This document shows positions 15,744 to 25,092 of a DNA stretch of 64,000 nucleotides, in pieces. The position numbers and the translations under genes were made by a program. Position 1 is the stretch's first letter. Every line of letters starts with the position of its first letter. The notes under the pieces are model-generated. The model was given only the letters and a program-made list of their open reading frames with translations. It made no database searches and was not told where the DNA came from. The DNA comes from QAMX01 sp964515055 (GTDB taxonomy: Bacteria > Bacillota > Clostridia > Oscillospirales > QAMX01): positions 26,148 to 90,147 of the forward strand of contig CAZEUG010000005.1 in assembly GCA_964515055.1 (NCBI GenBank), in the 5' to 3' direction.

Positions 15744-18155
15744 ATGAATTACAGCGAACACAAACGGATTGACAAAAAATGGCAGGACAAATGGTATGGT
15801 GAAAATGTATTCCATGCAAAGGATGAGCTTGATCGCCCCAAATTCTATGCGCTGATTGAGTTCCCGTATCCGTCCGGCATGGGCCTGCACGTCGGTCATA
15901 CCCGTCCATACACCGCTTTGGATGTCGTGAGCCGGAAATTGCGGATGGATGGATACAATGTCCTGTTCCCGATGGGGTGGGATGCCTTTGGCCTGCCGAC
16001 GGAGAACTACGCCATCAAAAATCATGTCCACCCGGCCGTTGTGACCAAACAGAATATTCAGAACTTCAAAAAGCAGTCCATGGCTCTGGGCTACAGCTTT
16101 GACTGGGATCGCGAAATCAATACTACAGACCCGGAGTACTATAAGTGGACGCAATGGATTTTTCTGAAGCTCTATGAACATGGCCTCGCCTATAAGAAAA
16201 AGATGAGCGTCAACTGGTGTACATCGTGCCTGTGCGTACTGGCAAATGAAGAGGTCGTGGATGGCGTCTGCGAGCGCTGCGGTGCGCCGGTCGTTCACAA
16301 GGACAAAGAACAGTGGATGCTCAAAATCACGGCCTATGCAGATCAACTGCTGGAAGGCCTCGAGCACGTTGACTTCCCGGAACGCGTCAAAACGCAGACG
16401 GTCAACTGGATTGGCCGATCGGTCGGCGCAGAAGTGGACTTTGATACCAATGTTGGAGAGACGCTGCGCATTTTTACCACGCGGCCAGATACGTTGTTCG
16501 GCGCAACCTATATGGTTGTTTCGCCGGAACACCCGATGCTCGACAAATACAGCGATCGAATCGCGAACATCGATGATGTCATGGCATATCGCGCTGTTTC
16601 TGCGCGCAAGAGCGATTTTGAACGGACAGAACTGAGCAAGGAAAAGACCGGCGTTCGGATTGACGGCATCACGGCGATTAACCCGGTCAACGGAAAGGAA
16701 ATTCCGATTTTTGTTTCGGACTATGTTCTGATGTCCTACGGTACCGGCGCGATCATGGCCGTCCCGGCGCACGACGAACGCGACTATGCCTTTGCGAAAA
16801 AATTTGACCTCCCGATCATCGAAGTTGTTGCCGGCGGCGATATCAGTGAAGCGGCCTTTACAGACTGCGAGACCGGTGTGATGGTGAACTCCGGCTTCCT
16901 GGATGGAATGTCGGTTGCAGAGGCCAAGAAAGCCATCATTGCAGAACTGACCAAAACGGGCAAAGGCCAGGAGAAGGTCAATTACAAGCTCCGCGACTGG
17001 GTTTTTGCCCGCCAGCGTTATTGGGGCGAACCGGTTCCGCTCGTCTGGTGTGATCACTGCGGCAAGTATGTCCCGATTCCGTATGAACAGCTGCCGGTTC
17101 TGCTGCCCAATGTTGACAGCTATGAGCCGACTGAAAACGGTGAATCCCCGCTGGCACGTATCACCGACTGGGTCAACACAACCTGTCCGGTTTGCGGCGG
17201 CCCGGCACGCCGTGAAACAGATACCATGCCGCAATGGGCGGGTTCCTCCTGGTACTTCCTGCGCTATACAGATCCGCACAATCCGGAAGCACTTGCTTCG
17301 CCGGAAGCACTGAATCAGTGGATGCCGGTTGACTGGTATAACGGCGGAATGGAGCATACAACACTGCACCTGCTGTATTCCAGATTCTGGCACAAGTTCC
17401 TGTACGATATTGGCGTGGTCAATACACCGGAACCGTATAAGAAACGAACCAGTCATGGTATGATTCTCGGCGAAGACGGTGAAAAGATGTCCAAGAGTCG
17501 GGGCAACGTTATCAACCCGGACGACGTCATTTCCGAATACGGCGCAGATACACTTCGCCTGTATATCATGTTCATTGGCGACTTCGAAAAGACCGTTACC
17601 TGGAACACCAAGGCCGTCAAGGGCTGCCAGCGCTTTATTGACCGCGTATGCGCCCTGGGCGAACACCTGGTACCGGGAACAGCCTACTCCAAGGAACTCG
17701 AAACGGCCATGCACCAGACGATTCAAAAGGTGACAGCTGATATCGGCGCCATGAAATTCAATACGGCGATTGCTGCGATGATGACCTTTGTCAATACAGT
17801 GTATGACCACGGCGGCGTGATCAACGAAGCGGAATACAAGACCCTGCTGACCCTGCTGAACCCGTTTGCACCGCACATCACCGAAGAACTGTTTGAGCGC
17901 TTTGGTGAAGGAATGCTCTGCCAGACAAAATGGCCGTCCTATGACGAAAGCAAAACCGTGGAGGATTCTGTCACAGTTGCCGTGCAGATCAATGGCAAAC
18001 TCCGCGCAACCATTACCTTGCCGAGAGACTGCGACAATGCAGACGCTGAAAAACAGGCGCTGTCCGAGCCGAAGGTTGCACAGGCACTGGAAGGCAAGAC
18101 ACTGATGAAGGTGATTGTCGTTCGAAATAAGATCGTGAACGTCGTCGCAAAATAA
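15744..18155 (+). CDS. leuS: Leucyl-tRNA synthetase
   Basis: Charges tRNA-Leu and edits mischarged isoleucine or norvaline. The 803-residue product has HVGHTRPYT (HIGH motif, about residue 48), a zinc-type CTSCLCVLANEEVVDGVCERC at about 155-175 that continues into the editing domain, a threonine-rich editing region (FTTRPDTLFGAT), KMSKSRGN (about residue 580) and the anticodon-binding C-terminal domain. The ATG at 15744 begins MNYSEHKRIDKKWQ, the usual start; a GTG at 15705 in frame is unlikely. No T-box lies upstream. The opposite strand is open for about 920 codons across this gene, which I regard as a shadow. Confidence 0.97.
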   Translation: MNYSEHKRIDKKWQDKWYGENVFHAKDELDRPKFYALIEFPYPSGMGLHVGHTRPYTALDVVSRKLRMDGYNVLFPMGWDAFGLPTENYAIKNHVHPAVVTKQNIQNFKKQSMALGYSFDWDREINTTDPEYYKWTQWIFLKLYEHGLAYKKKMSVNWCTSCLCVLANEEVVDGVCERCGAPVVHKDKEQWMLKITAYADQLLEGLEHVDFPERVKTQTVNWIGRSVGAEVDFDTNVGETLRIFTTRPDTLFGATYMVVSPEHPMLDKYSDRIANIDDVMAYRAVSARKSDFERTELSKEKTGVRIDGITAINPVNGKEIPIFVSDYVLMSYGTGAIMAVPAHDERDYAFAKKFDLPIIEVVAGGDISEAAFTDCETGVMVNSGFLDGMSVAEAKKAIIAELTKTGKGQEKVNYKLRDWVFARQRYWGEPVPLVWCDHCGKYVPIPYEQLPVLLPNVDSYEPTENGESPLARITDWVNTTCPVCGGPARRETDTMPQWAGSSWYFLRYTDPHNPEALASPEALNQWMPVDWYNGGMEHTTLHLLYSRFWHKFLYDIGVVNTPEPYKKRTSHGMILGEDGEKMSKSRGNVINPDDVISEYGADTLRLYIMFIGDFEKTVTWNTKAVKGCQRFIDRVCALGEHLVPGTAYSKELETAMHQTIQKVTADIGAMKFNTAIAAMMTFVNTVYDHGGVINEAEYKTLLTLLNPFAPHITEELFERFGEGMLCQTKWPSYDESKTVEDSVTVAVQINGKLRATITLPRDCDNADAEKQALSEPKVAQALEGKTLMKVIVVRNKIVNVVAK

Positions 18156-18223
18156 CGGCTGGCGTCGCGCTCCAATCATAACCAGTTTTTTTGAGTCAAT
18201 TTGTAAATTGTCTCGGAACTCTA

Positions 18224-18252
18224 TTGACAAACGCCTCGACTTCATGTATAAT
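18224..18252 (+). promoter_or_regulatory. rpsU: Consensus sigma-A promoter for rpsU
   Basis: -35 TTGACA (18224-18229), 17-bp spacer, -10 TATAAT (18247-18252): a full consensus match, consistent with a highly expressed ribosomal protein gene. The leader to the GTG at 18363 is about 100 bases. Confidence 0.9.
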
Positions 18253-18362
18253 ATTACTATTGTATAGGACGGTCGATTGGTGCTTGCACCGATTGAACCT
18301 TCCGATGCAATCGAAATCACCAAACGCAGCGCAAAACCTGCGATGCGGAGGGAGGGAAATCC

Positions 18363-18539
18363 GTGTCTGAGATCCATCTGAAGGAAAACGAATCGTTGGA
18401 TAATGCGCTCCGCAGATTCAAACGGTCATGTGCGAAGTCGGGTGTTTTGTCCGAACTCCGCAAGAGAGAGCACTATGAAAGCCCGAGTGTCAAACGCCGC
18501 AAAAAGGCTGAAGCCGCAAGGAAAAAGAAGTACAGATAG
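18363..18539 (+). CDS. rpsU: 30S ribosomal protein S21
   Basis: A 58-residue basic protein of the small ribosomal subunit. It starts at GTG 18363 (V/M-SEIHLKENESLDNALRRF), preceded by GGAGGGAGGG. Family marks are the ESLDNALRRFKR helix, the EHYESPSVKRR stretch at about residues 36-46 and the lysine/arginine-rich tail ending KKKYR. The length is typical for Firmicutes. It stands alone as a single transcript between a consensus promoter and a strong terminator. Confidence 0.95.
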   Translation: MSEIHLKENESLDNALRRFKRSCAKSGVLSELRKREHYESPSVKRRKKAEAARKKKYR

Positions 18540-18561
18540 GTTTTGAACGTTCAAACCGACC

Positions 18562-18595
18562 CGTCCGGCGCTGGAATCAGCGCCGGACGTTTTTC
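18562..18595 (+). terminator. Intrinsic terminator after rpsU
   Basis: A 12-bp perfect stem, CGTCCGGCGCTG (18562-18573) with CAGCGCCGGACG (18578-18589), GAAT loop, then TTTTTC (18590-18595). Confidence 0.93.
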
Positions 18596-18651
18596 TGTCC
18601 ATCCCCTTTGAGATTTTTGGAGAAATCATGGAAATTTACCATGAAGTGTGC

Positions 18652-18657
18652 TATAAT
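18652..18657 (+). promoter_or_regulatory. metG: -10 element for metG operon
   Basis: Perfect TATAAT at 18652-18657, preceded by TGTGC. The base 17 bp upstream falls in a weak -35 (TGGAAA, 18629-18634). The ATG is about 70 bases downstream. Confidence 0.6.
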
Positions 18658-18730
18658 ACTTATAAACGCAATTTTGATGTGACGCGGTATCAGAGAAAAG
18701 CTTGTGCATCAGGAGAGGAAAATCAAAACA

Positions 18731-20659
18731 ATGAATCAGGAAAAATTTTATATTACAACTGCAATTGCCTATACCTCACGTGTACCGCATATCGGAAACA
18801 CCTATGAGGCGGTTCTGGCAGATGCGATTGCACGTTATAAACGACTGACCGGCTACGACGTCTTTTTTATGACGGGTACCGATGAACACGGGAAAAAGAT
18901 TCAGCAGCAGGCTGAAGCGGCCGGTGTGACGCCGAAAGAGCACGTGGATCATATCGCCGGAGAGGTTCGTCGCATCTGGGATCTGATGAATGTCTCCTAC
19001 GATAAATTCATCCGGACCACCGATGAATTCCATGAAAAAAGCGTATCTGAAATCTTCAAACGCCTCTATGATCAGGGGGATATCTATAAGTCCAAATACA
19101 CCGGCCACTACTGCGTTTCATGTGAGTCCTTTTTCACGGATGCTCAGTTGAAAGACGGAAAATGCCCGGACTGCGGCGGCCCGGTGGAACCGGCCAGCGA
19201 GGAAGCGTATTTCCTGCGCCTTTCCAAATATGCGGATCGCCTGATGCAGTATATTGAAGAGAATCCGGAGTTTATTCAGCCGAAGGCTCGCCGCAATGAA
19301 ATGGTCAATAACTTTCTGAAACCGGGGCTCATGGATCTCTGTGTCTCCCGCTCGACCTTTACGTGGGGGATTCCGGTCGAATTCGACCCGGGCCATGTCA
19401 TTTATGTCTGGATTGATGCGCTTTCCAACTATATTACCGGGCTGGGCTATCAGCCGGGCGAGTCCAGCGAGATGTACCGCAAATACTGGCCGGCAGATGT
19501 CCATCTGATCGGTAAGGACATCATGCGTTTCCATACCATCTATTGGCCGATTATCCTGATGGCACTCGGCGAACCGCTGCCGAAAAAGATCTTCGGTCAT
19601 CCGTGGCTCCTGATGAATGGCGAAAAAATGTCCAAATCCAAGGGCAACGTGATCTATGCTGATGAACTGGTGCATTATTTTGGCGTGGATGCGGTACGGT
19701 ATTTCCTGTTGAACGAAATGCCCTTTGCCTCGGATGGCACATTGACATACGAACTGGTGGCTGCGCGCTTCAATTCCGACCTGGCCAATATCCTTGGGAA
19801 TCTTGTCAATCGCACTCTGGCCATGACGGGAAAATACTTTGGTGGCGTTGTGCCGACCTGTGGCGAATTGGAAGCGGTTGATCTCGACCTGCGCGAGGTC
19901 GCACGACATACAGTGGATGCCGTTGAAACAGACATGAACGAGCTGCGCGTTGCAGATGCCATTGGCGAAATCTGGATGCTTCTCCGCCGTTCGAACCGCT
20001 ACATCGATGAGACGGAACCGTGGCTGCTGGCCAAGGACGAGGCGAAAAAAGAACGTCTGGGAACCGTGCTGTATCATCTGCTGGAGTCGATCCGGACGGC
20101 TGCAGTGCTGCTGCAGGCGTTCCTGCCGGATACGGCTGCCAAGATTTTTGCACAGCTGAACACCAGCGAGTGCGGGTATGAATCCCTGCAGACCTTTGGC
20201 AGTCTGGCATCCGGTCAATCTATCGGGACACCGGCCGTACTGTTTGCAAGGCTGGATGAAAAGGCTCTGATGGAGCAGATTGCCGCGGATTTTGAAGAAA
20301 CAGCACCGACTCGCGAATACGCCCCGCTGGAAGACGAAATCACGATCGACCAGTTCGTGCAGACCGATTTGCGTGCTGCGCGCATTCTGACCTGCGAACC
20401 GGTCAAAAAAAGCAGGAAACTGCTGAAAATGACCGTGGAACTGGGCTTTGAACAGCGCCAGGTGGTTTCGGGCATTGCCCAGTGGTATCAGCCTGCTGAT
20501 TTGATCGGCAAAACGGTGATCTTCGTGGCCAACCTGAAACCGGCCAAGCTGTGCGGCGTGGAGAGCCAGGGCATGATTCTGGCTGTAGACGGCGAAGACG
20601 ATAGCGCACAGGTGGTTTTCCTGCCGGATTCGACAGAGCCAGGCTCCAAGCTGCGCTGA
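18731..20659 (+). CDS. metG: Methionyl-tRNA synthetase
   Basis: Charges initiator and elongator tRNA-Met. The 642-residue product has the class I HIGH region (TSRVPHIGNTYEAVLAD), a single zinc knuckle (CVSCESFFTD...CPDCGG, about residues 125-148), KMSKSKGN at about 300, and a C-terminal OB-fold tRNA-binding domain from about residue 540 (TDLRAARILTCEPVKKSRKL, then VANLKPAKLCGVESQGM). The C-terminal domain makes this the dimeric long form. AGGAGAGG lies upstream of the ATG. tatD follows closely, as in Bacillus. Confidence 0.97.
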   Translation: MNQEKFYITTAIAYTSRVPHIGNTYEAVLADAIARYKRLTGYDVFFMTGTDEHGKKIQQQAEAAGVTPKEHVDHIAGEVRRIWDLMNVSYDKFIRTTDEFHEKSVSEIFKRLYDQGDIYKSKYTGHYCVSCESFFTDAQLKDGKCPDCGGPVEPASEEAYFLRLSKYADRLMQYIEENPEFIQPKARRNEMVNNFLKPGLMDLCVSRSTFTWGIPVEFDPGHVIYVWIDALSNYITGLGYQPGESSEMYRKYWPADVHLIGKDIMRFHTIYWPIILMALGEPLPKKIFGHPWLLMNGEKMSKSKGNVIYADELVHYFGVDAVRYFLLNEMPFASDGTLTYELVAARFNSDLANILGNLVNRTLAMTGKYFGGVVPTCGELEAVDLDLREVARHTVDAVETDMNELRVADAIGEIWMLLRRSNRYIDETEPWLLAKDEAKKERLGTVLYHLLESIRTAAVLLQAFLPDTAAKIFAQLNTSECGYESLQTFGSLASGQSIGTPAVLFARLDEKALMEQIAADFEETAPTREYAPLEDEITIDQFVQTDLRAARILTCEPVKKSRKLLKMTVELGFEQRQVVSGIAQWYQPADLIGKTVIFVANLKPAKLCGVESQGMILAVDGEDDSAQVVFLPDSTEPGSKLR

Positions 20660-20668
20660 GGATTGTCC

Positions 20669-21481
20669 ATGCTGTTTGATACACACGCCCATTACGACCA
20701 TGTGCGGTTTCAGGACGACCGGGCTGCACTGCTGTCTCAAATGCCGAAAAACGGGGTAGGGCGCATTCTGAATGCAGCGTGCGACCTGGACAGTGCAGCA
20801 GCTTCCAAACGGCTTGCGGAGCAGTATCCGTACGTCTATATGGCTGCCGGCATCCATCCACACGAATCTGCCAAGGCTCCTTCGGACTGGGTGGATGTCC
20901 TGAAAACCTACCTGCAGGATGAAAAATGCGTGGCAATTGGCGAAATCGGCCTTGACTATCACTATGACTTTTCACCGCGTGAAACACAGCTGCAGCTGTT
21001 TGACAGCCAAATGGCTCTGGCGGCAGAGACCGGCTTACCGGTTATTATTCACGAACGTGAAGCCCTGACCGATACGCTGCAGATGCTCCGAACATACAAG
21101 GGACAGGTGACCGGAATCTTTCACTGCTTTTCCAACAGCGTGGAAACGGCACGGATTGTCCTGGATCTCGGATATCTGATTGCATTGGGCGGAACGGTTA
21201 CGTTCAAAAATGCACATCATGCGCCGCTTGTTGCTGCATATACACCAGCGGACTGCCTGCTGGTGGAAACTGACTGCCCCTATATGGCGCCGGGTCCAAT
21301 GCGTGGACAAAGAAATGACTCTACATTTCTTCATTACACAGTTGAGAAAATTGCAGCGCTGCGCGGGCAAAGCTTTGAAGAAGTGGCGACGAAAACCTAT
21401 CGGAACGCCTGTCGTTTTCTGAACATACCGGAAGAAGACGGCAGACCAGATTGTACGGAAGAAAGGGACAGATCAATATGA
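20669..21481 (+). CDS. tatD: TatD-family metal-dependent hydrolase
   Basis: A TIM-barrel metallohydrolase; family members are 3'-5' DNA/RNA exonucleases and D-aminoacyl-tRNA deacylase-like. The 270-residue product has the metal ligands in order: DTHAHYD (residues 4-10), GEIGLDYHYDFS (about 91-102), PVIIHEREA (about 129), FHCFSNS and the final VETDCPY (about 200-206). The ATG at 20669 is 7-8 bases after TGAGG. Its TGA overlaps the following ATG (ATGA), indicating coupling to the oxidoreductase. Confidence 0.93.
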   Translation: MLFDTHAHYDHVRFQDDRAALLSQMPKNGVGRILNAACDLDSAAASKRLAEQYPYVYMAAGIHPHESAKAPSDWVDVLKTYLQDEKCVAIGEIGLDYHYDFSPRETQLQLFDSQMALAAETGLPVIIHEREALTDTLQMLRTYKGQVTGIFHCFSNSVETARIVLDLGYLIALGGTVTFKNAHHAPLVAAYTPADCLLVETDCPYMAPGPMRGQRNDSTFLHYTVEKIAALRGQSFEEVATKTYRNACRFLNIPEEDGRPDCTEERDRSI

Positions 21482-22653
21482 CCACTCTGCGAATGGGAAT
21501 TGTAGGGATTGGCAACATGGGCTCCGCTCATGTTGCAAGAATCACAAAAGGTGAAGTCCGGGGCATGACGCTGACAGCCGTCTGCGATACGGATGCAAAC
21601 AAGCAAAACGCTGCAGCGAAAAATCTGGAAGGCGTTGCGTTTTTTGACGATTACAAGAAGCTGGTGGATTCCGGCTGCTGTGATGCGATTATCATTGCAA
21701 CGCCGCACTATTTCCATCCGGAAATTGCCATTTATGCCATGGAGCATGGCCTGCACGTTCTGACGGAAAAACCGGCAGGCGTTTATACGGCACAAGTTCA
21801 CAAAATGAATGCTGTGGCACAGCAAACTGGCAAAGTATTCGGCATCATGTTTAATCAACGTACAACGCCCATCTTTGCAAAGGCGCGGGAGCTGCTCCGC
21901 GAAGGCCGTCTCGGCGAGCTGAAGCGCGTGGTGTGGATCATCACCAACTGGTATCGGAATCAGGCATACTTCGATTCCGGCTCCTGGAGAGCTACGTGGG
22001 TAGGCGAAGGCGGGGGAGTCCTGCTGAACCAGTGCGTACACAATATCGACCTGTGGCAGTGGATTTGCGGAATGCCTGCACGGATTCGCGGATTTGTCGG
22101 CTACGGAAAATACCACAATATTGAAGTCGATGACGATGTGACGGTCTATGCCGAATATCCCAATGGCGCAACGGGAACATTTATCACGACCACCGGCGAG
22201 TATCCGGGCACCAATCGCCTGGAAATCAGCGGTGACCGCGGCAAACTGGTCATCGAAAACGGCCTGATGAAGCTCTGGGAATATGAAACCTCCGAGCGCT
22301 ACTTCTGCTTCCATTCAGATACGAATACCCCGAAGCCGGAGATTGTGTACACGGAGACACCGTTCACGGATAACGGTCCGGCACATACCGGAATCTGTCA
22401 GGATTTTGCAAATGCCGTTCTGCACGGCACGCCGCTGCTCTCTCCGGGCTGCGAAGGTCTGAATTCACTGGAAATCATCAACGCGATTTATCTGTCCGAC
22501 TGGACAAATTCCATGGTTTCGTTGCCGGTAGACGAGGTGCTGTATGAACAGCTGCTCCGTGAAAAAATCCGGACATCCTCTCTGCGCGACATTGAAGATG
22601 CCTGTCCGTCGAATACGGACACTCTGAAGGATCGCTGGTCCGTGAAATGGTAA
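21478..22653 (+). CDS. Gfo/Idh/MocA-family NAD(P)-dependent oxidoreductase
   Basis: A 391-residue cytosolic oxidoreductase. The Rossmann dinucleotide site is GIVGIGNMGSAH (residues 7-18), followed by ATPHYFHPEIA and the conserved EKPAG (about residue 102). The C-terminal alpha/beta domain includes GGGVLLNQCVHNIDLWQWICG, carrying the usual DxxxH-like catalytic region (H-N-I-D here). Members oxidise sugars, inositols or sugar-nucleotides; the substrate cannot be read from sequence. The ATG at 21478 overlaps the tatD stop (ATGA), so it is translationally coupled into the metG-tatD operon, an unusual place for this family. Confidence 0.9.
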   Translation: MTTLRMGIVGIGNMGSAHVARITKGEVRGMTLTAVCDTDANKQNAAAKNLEGVAFFDDYKKLVDSGCCDAIIIATPHYFHPEIAIYAMEHGLHVLTEKPAGVYTAQVHKMNAVAQQTGKVFGIMFNQRTTPIFAKARELLREGRLGELKRVVWIITNWYRNQAYFDSGSWRATWVGEGGGVLLNQCVHNIDLWQWICGMPARIRGFVGYGKYHNIEVDDDVTVYAEYPNGATGTFITTTGEYPGTNRLEISGDRGKLVIENGLMKLWEYETSERYFCFHSDTNTPKPEIVYTETPFTDNGPAHTGICQDFANAVLHGTPLLSPGCEGLNSLEIINAIYLSDWTNSMVSLPVDEVLYEQLLREKIRTSSLRDIEDACPSNTDTLKDRWSVKW

Positions 22654-22726
22654 GTCAGGCTCAAACTGCTGAACACTCTCTCACTGAATCGCTGCGGCTA
22701 ATCCATAATGTGCTTCGAAATGTACA

Positions 22727-22761
22727 AAAACACGGATTTTACCGGAACGCCCCCGTGTTTT
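22727..22761 (+). terminator. Probable terminator after the metG-tatD-oxidoreductase operon
   Basis: AAAACACGG (22727-22735) pairs with CCGTGTTTT (22753-22761) across a 17-base loop. The 3' arm ends in TTTT. The long loop makes this moderate rather than strong. Confidence 0.5.
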
Positions 22762-22871
22762 GTGCGTATAATAGAAAGAGTGAATGTGGCTGTTAGGCGG
22801 ATATTCTGAGACAAAATGATAGTGTTCAAAAAAAACAGAATATTCAGGGAGATAATTGGTAAGAATAGACA

Positions 22872-22900
22872 TTGCCAAACGGACGCATTTTGATTATCAT
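22872..22900 (+). promoter_or_regulatory. groES: Sigma-A promoter for groESL
   Basis: -35 TTGCCA (22872-22877), 17-bp spacer, -10 TATCAT (22895-22900), immediately upstream of CIRCE. Confidence 0.8.
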
Positions 22901-22907
22901 ATATGCG

Positions 22908-22934
22908 TTAGCACTCGAAGCTGAAGAGTGCTAA
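22908..22934 (+). promoter_or_regulatory. CIRCE operator (HrcA binding site)
   Basis: TTAGCACTC (22908-22916), nine-base spacer, GAGTGCTAA (22926-22934): a perfect match to the CIRCE inverted repeat bound by the heat-shock repressor HrcA. It overlaps the start of the transcript, so groESL is under HrcA control. Confidence 0.97.
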
Positions 22935-22978
22935 AACCACTGAAAAATGACCCTGGAAACTATAAGGAGGAACACCCT

Positions 22979-23263
22979 ATGAAATTGAAACCGTTGGCCG
23001 ACCGCGTTGTGGTCAAAATGGTCGAAGCTGAAGAAACGACAAAGAGCGGCATTATCCTGACCGCTTCCGCAAAGGAAAAACCGCAGATCGCAGAGATTAT
23101 TGCTGTTGGTCCGGGCGGCGTTGTGGATGGCAAAGAAGTCAAAATGTACGTCAACGTTGGCGACAAAGTCATCACCAGCAAATATTCCGGCACAGAAGTG
23201 AAAATTGACGGTGAGGAATACACCATTGTCCGTCAAAGTGATATTCTCGCCATTTGCGAATAA
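22979..23263 (+). CDS. groES: Co-chaperonin GroES
   Basis: Heptameric lid of the GroEL folding chamber. The 94-residue product starts MKLKPLADRVVVK, has the mobile loop (EEETTKSGIIL-like, about residues 16-27) and the C-terminal EEYTIVRQSDILAI. AAGGAGGAACACCCT precedes the ATG at 22979. It is transcribed with groEL from a CIRCE-controlled promoter. Confidence 0.97.
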   Translation: MKLKPLADRVVVKMVEAEETTKSGIILTASAKEKPQIAEIIAVGPGGVVDGKEVKMYVNVGDKVITSKYSGTEVKIDGEEYTIVRQSDILAICE

Positions 23264-23304
23264 TGGCAGCGCTCTGAGCTTGAAAAAATTAGGAGGAATT
23301 ATCT

Positions 23305-24939
23305 ATGGCAAAAAAGCTGATTTACGGTGAGGAAGCTCGCCGCGCCCTTGAAAGAGGCGTCAATAAAGTTGCAGATACTGTGAAGATTACCCTGGGTCCG
23401 AAAGGCCGCAATGTCGTTCTGGACAAGAAATTTGGCGCACCGATGATCATCAATGACGGTGTTTCCATCGCCAAGGAAATCGAACTGGAAGATCGTTTTG
23501 AAAACATGGGCGCACAGCTTCTGAAAGAAGTTGCTACCAAGACAAACGATGTGGCCGGCGACGGTACCACTACCGCGACCGTTCTGGCACAGGCTCTGGT
23601 TCGCGAAGGCCTGAAGAACCTGGCAGCAGGCGCAAACCCCATGGTTATGCGCAAGGGCATTTCCGCGGCCGTCGCAGCAGCTGTTGAAAACATCAAGCAG
23701 AACGCCGTTGCCGTTTCCGGCAGCAGCGATATCGCCAAGGTTGCAGCCATTTCTTCCGGCAATGAAGACATCGGCAAGCTGATCGCAGATGCGATGGATA
23801 AGGTTTCCAACGATGGCGTCATCACGGTTGAAGAATCCAAGACCGCCGAAACGTACAGCGAAATCGTTGAAGGTATGCAGTTTGACCGCGGCTATATCAC
23901 TCCGTACATGGTGACCGATTCGGATAAAATGGAAGCCGTCATTGACGACGCCTATATCCTGATCACGGATAAGAAGATTTCCAATATTCAGGAAATCCTC
24001 CCGCTGCTGGAGCAGATTGTTCAGACCGGCAAGAAGCTGGTGATCATCGCCGAAGACGTCGAAGGCGAAGCACTGGCCACCCTGATCGTCAATAAGCTGC
24101 GCGGCACCTTCACCTGCATTGCAGTCAAGGCTCCGGGCTTTGGCGACAGACGGAAGGAAATGCTGAAGGATATCGCCATCCTGACCGGTGGCGAAGTGAT
24201 CAGCGAAGAACTGGGTCTGGATCTGAAGGAAACCCAGGTCACGCAGCTGGGTCGCGCACGTCAGGTCAAAATCCAGAAGGAAAACACGATCATCGTTGAC
24301 GGCGCCGGTTCGACAGACGAAATCAAAGCCCGCATCAACCAGATCAAGGCTCAGATCGAAACGACCACCTCTGAATTCGATAAAGAAAAGCTCCAGGAGC
24401 GCCTCGCAAAGCTCTCCGGCGGTGTTGCAGTCATCAAGGTCGGTGCAGCAACCGAAACCGAGATGAAGGAAATGAAGCTCCGCATCGAAGATGCTCTGAA
24501 CTCCACCCGCGCAGCTGTCGAAGAAGGCATCATCAGCGGCGGTGGTACGGCCTTTGTGAATGCTATTTCCAGCGTTGAAAAGCTGCTGAAAACAACCGAA
24601 GGTGACGAACGCACAGGTGTCCGCGCCGTCATCAAAGCGCTGGAAGAACCAATCAAGCAGATCGCTGCGAACGCAGGCATTGACGGCAGCATTGTTCTTG
24701 AAAAAATCAAGAACTCCAAAAAGCCGGGCTATGGCTTCGATGCTTCCACAGAGACATATACCGATATGGTCAAAGCCGGTATCGTGGATCCTGCAAAGGT
24801 GACGCGTTCCGCTCTGCAGAACGCAGCAAGCGTTGCCTCCATGGTTCTGACCACGGAAGCACTCGTTGGTGATATTCCGGAGCCCCCGGCAGCCGCACCG
24901 GCACAGGGCGGCATGGGCGGCGACATGGGCATGTATTAA
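23305..24939 (+). CDS. groEL: Chaperonin GroEL
   Basis: ATP-driven protein-folding chamber. The 544-residue product has KITLGPKGRNVVLD (about residues 28-41), the nucleotide site VAGDGTTTATVLAQ (about 85-98), the RIEDALNSTRAAVEEGI signature (about 395-411) and ends with a GGM-rich tail GGMGGDMGMY. The 41-bp gap from groES contains a strong AGGAGGAATTATCT. The complementary strand is open for more than 560 codons here; I treat that as a codon-bias artefact. Confidence 0.98.
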   Translation: MAKKLIYGEEARRALERGVNKVADTVKITLGPKGRNVVLDKKFGAPMIINDGVSIAKEIELEDRFENMGAQLLKEVATKTNDVAGDGTTTATVLAQALVREGLKNLAAGANPMVMRKGISAAVAAAVENIKQNAVAVSGSSDIAKVAAISSGNEDIGKLIADAMDKVSNDGVITVEESKTAETYSEIVEGMQFDRGYITPYMVTDSDKMEAVIDDAYILITDKKISNIQEILPLLEQIVQTGKKLVIIAEDVEGEALATLIVNKLRGTFTCIAVKAPGFGDRRKEMLKDIAILTGGEVISEELGLDLKETQVTQLGRARQVKIQKENTIIVDGAGSTDEIKARINQIKAQIETTTSEFDKEKLQERLAKLSGGVAVIKVGAATETEMKEMKLRIEDALNSTRAAVEEGIISGGGTAFVNAISSVEKLLKTTEGDERTGVRAVIKALEEPIKQIAANAGIDGSIVLEKIKNSKKPGYGFDASTETYTDMVKAGIVDPAKVTRSALQNAASVASMVLTTEALVGDIPEPPAAAPAQGGMGGDMGMY

Positions 24940-25008
24940 GCCCATCGCAGCATCTCGTATCCTGCAAACGTTTGAGTGGCCGCCAGGCCATTTCGACATC
25001 AGCCATTC

Positions 25009-25046
25009 AGCATCCGTATGGATTCGTATCCATACGGATGCTTTTT
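25009..25046 (+). terminator. Intrinsic terminator after groEL
   Basis: A 15-bp perfect stem, 25009-25023 with 25028-25042, TCGT-type loop, then a T run ending at 25046. Confidence 0.9.
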
Positions 25047-25092
25047 GTTTGAGTCCAGCATTGAATGATGATTTTGAGCAAACTGGGGGACA

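Larger units (their letters stand above)
22654..22978. other. Intergenic region before groES
   Basis: This 325-bp gap holds the probable terminator at 22727-22761, an isolated -10-like TATAAT (22767-22772) without a clear -35, an inverted repeat ATATTCTG/CAGAATAT (22801-22808 and 22836-22843), the groESL promoter and the CIRCE element. I see no coding sequence with a ribosome binding site. Confidence 0.7.

Noticed and set aside
15612..18377. About 920 codons open on the minus strand across leuS
   Set aside because: It lies wholly antisense to a clear leuS, has no family motif or ribosome binding site, and its composition is that of a complement of G+C-biased codons.
19118..20962. About 614 codons open on the minus strand across metG and tatD
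   Set aside because: Same reasoning: spans two real genes in antisense with no supporting start signals.
22681..22878. 65-codon minus-strand frame before groES
   Set aside because: No ribosome binding site and no hydropathy or motif pattern suggesting a real protein; overlaps the groESL promoter.
23299..24999. About 566 codons open on the minus strand across groEL
   Set aside because: Antisense to a certain groEL; the sequence is Cys/Phe/Asp-rich and unlike any protein family. Shadow of strong codon bias.
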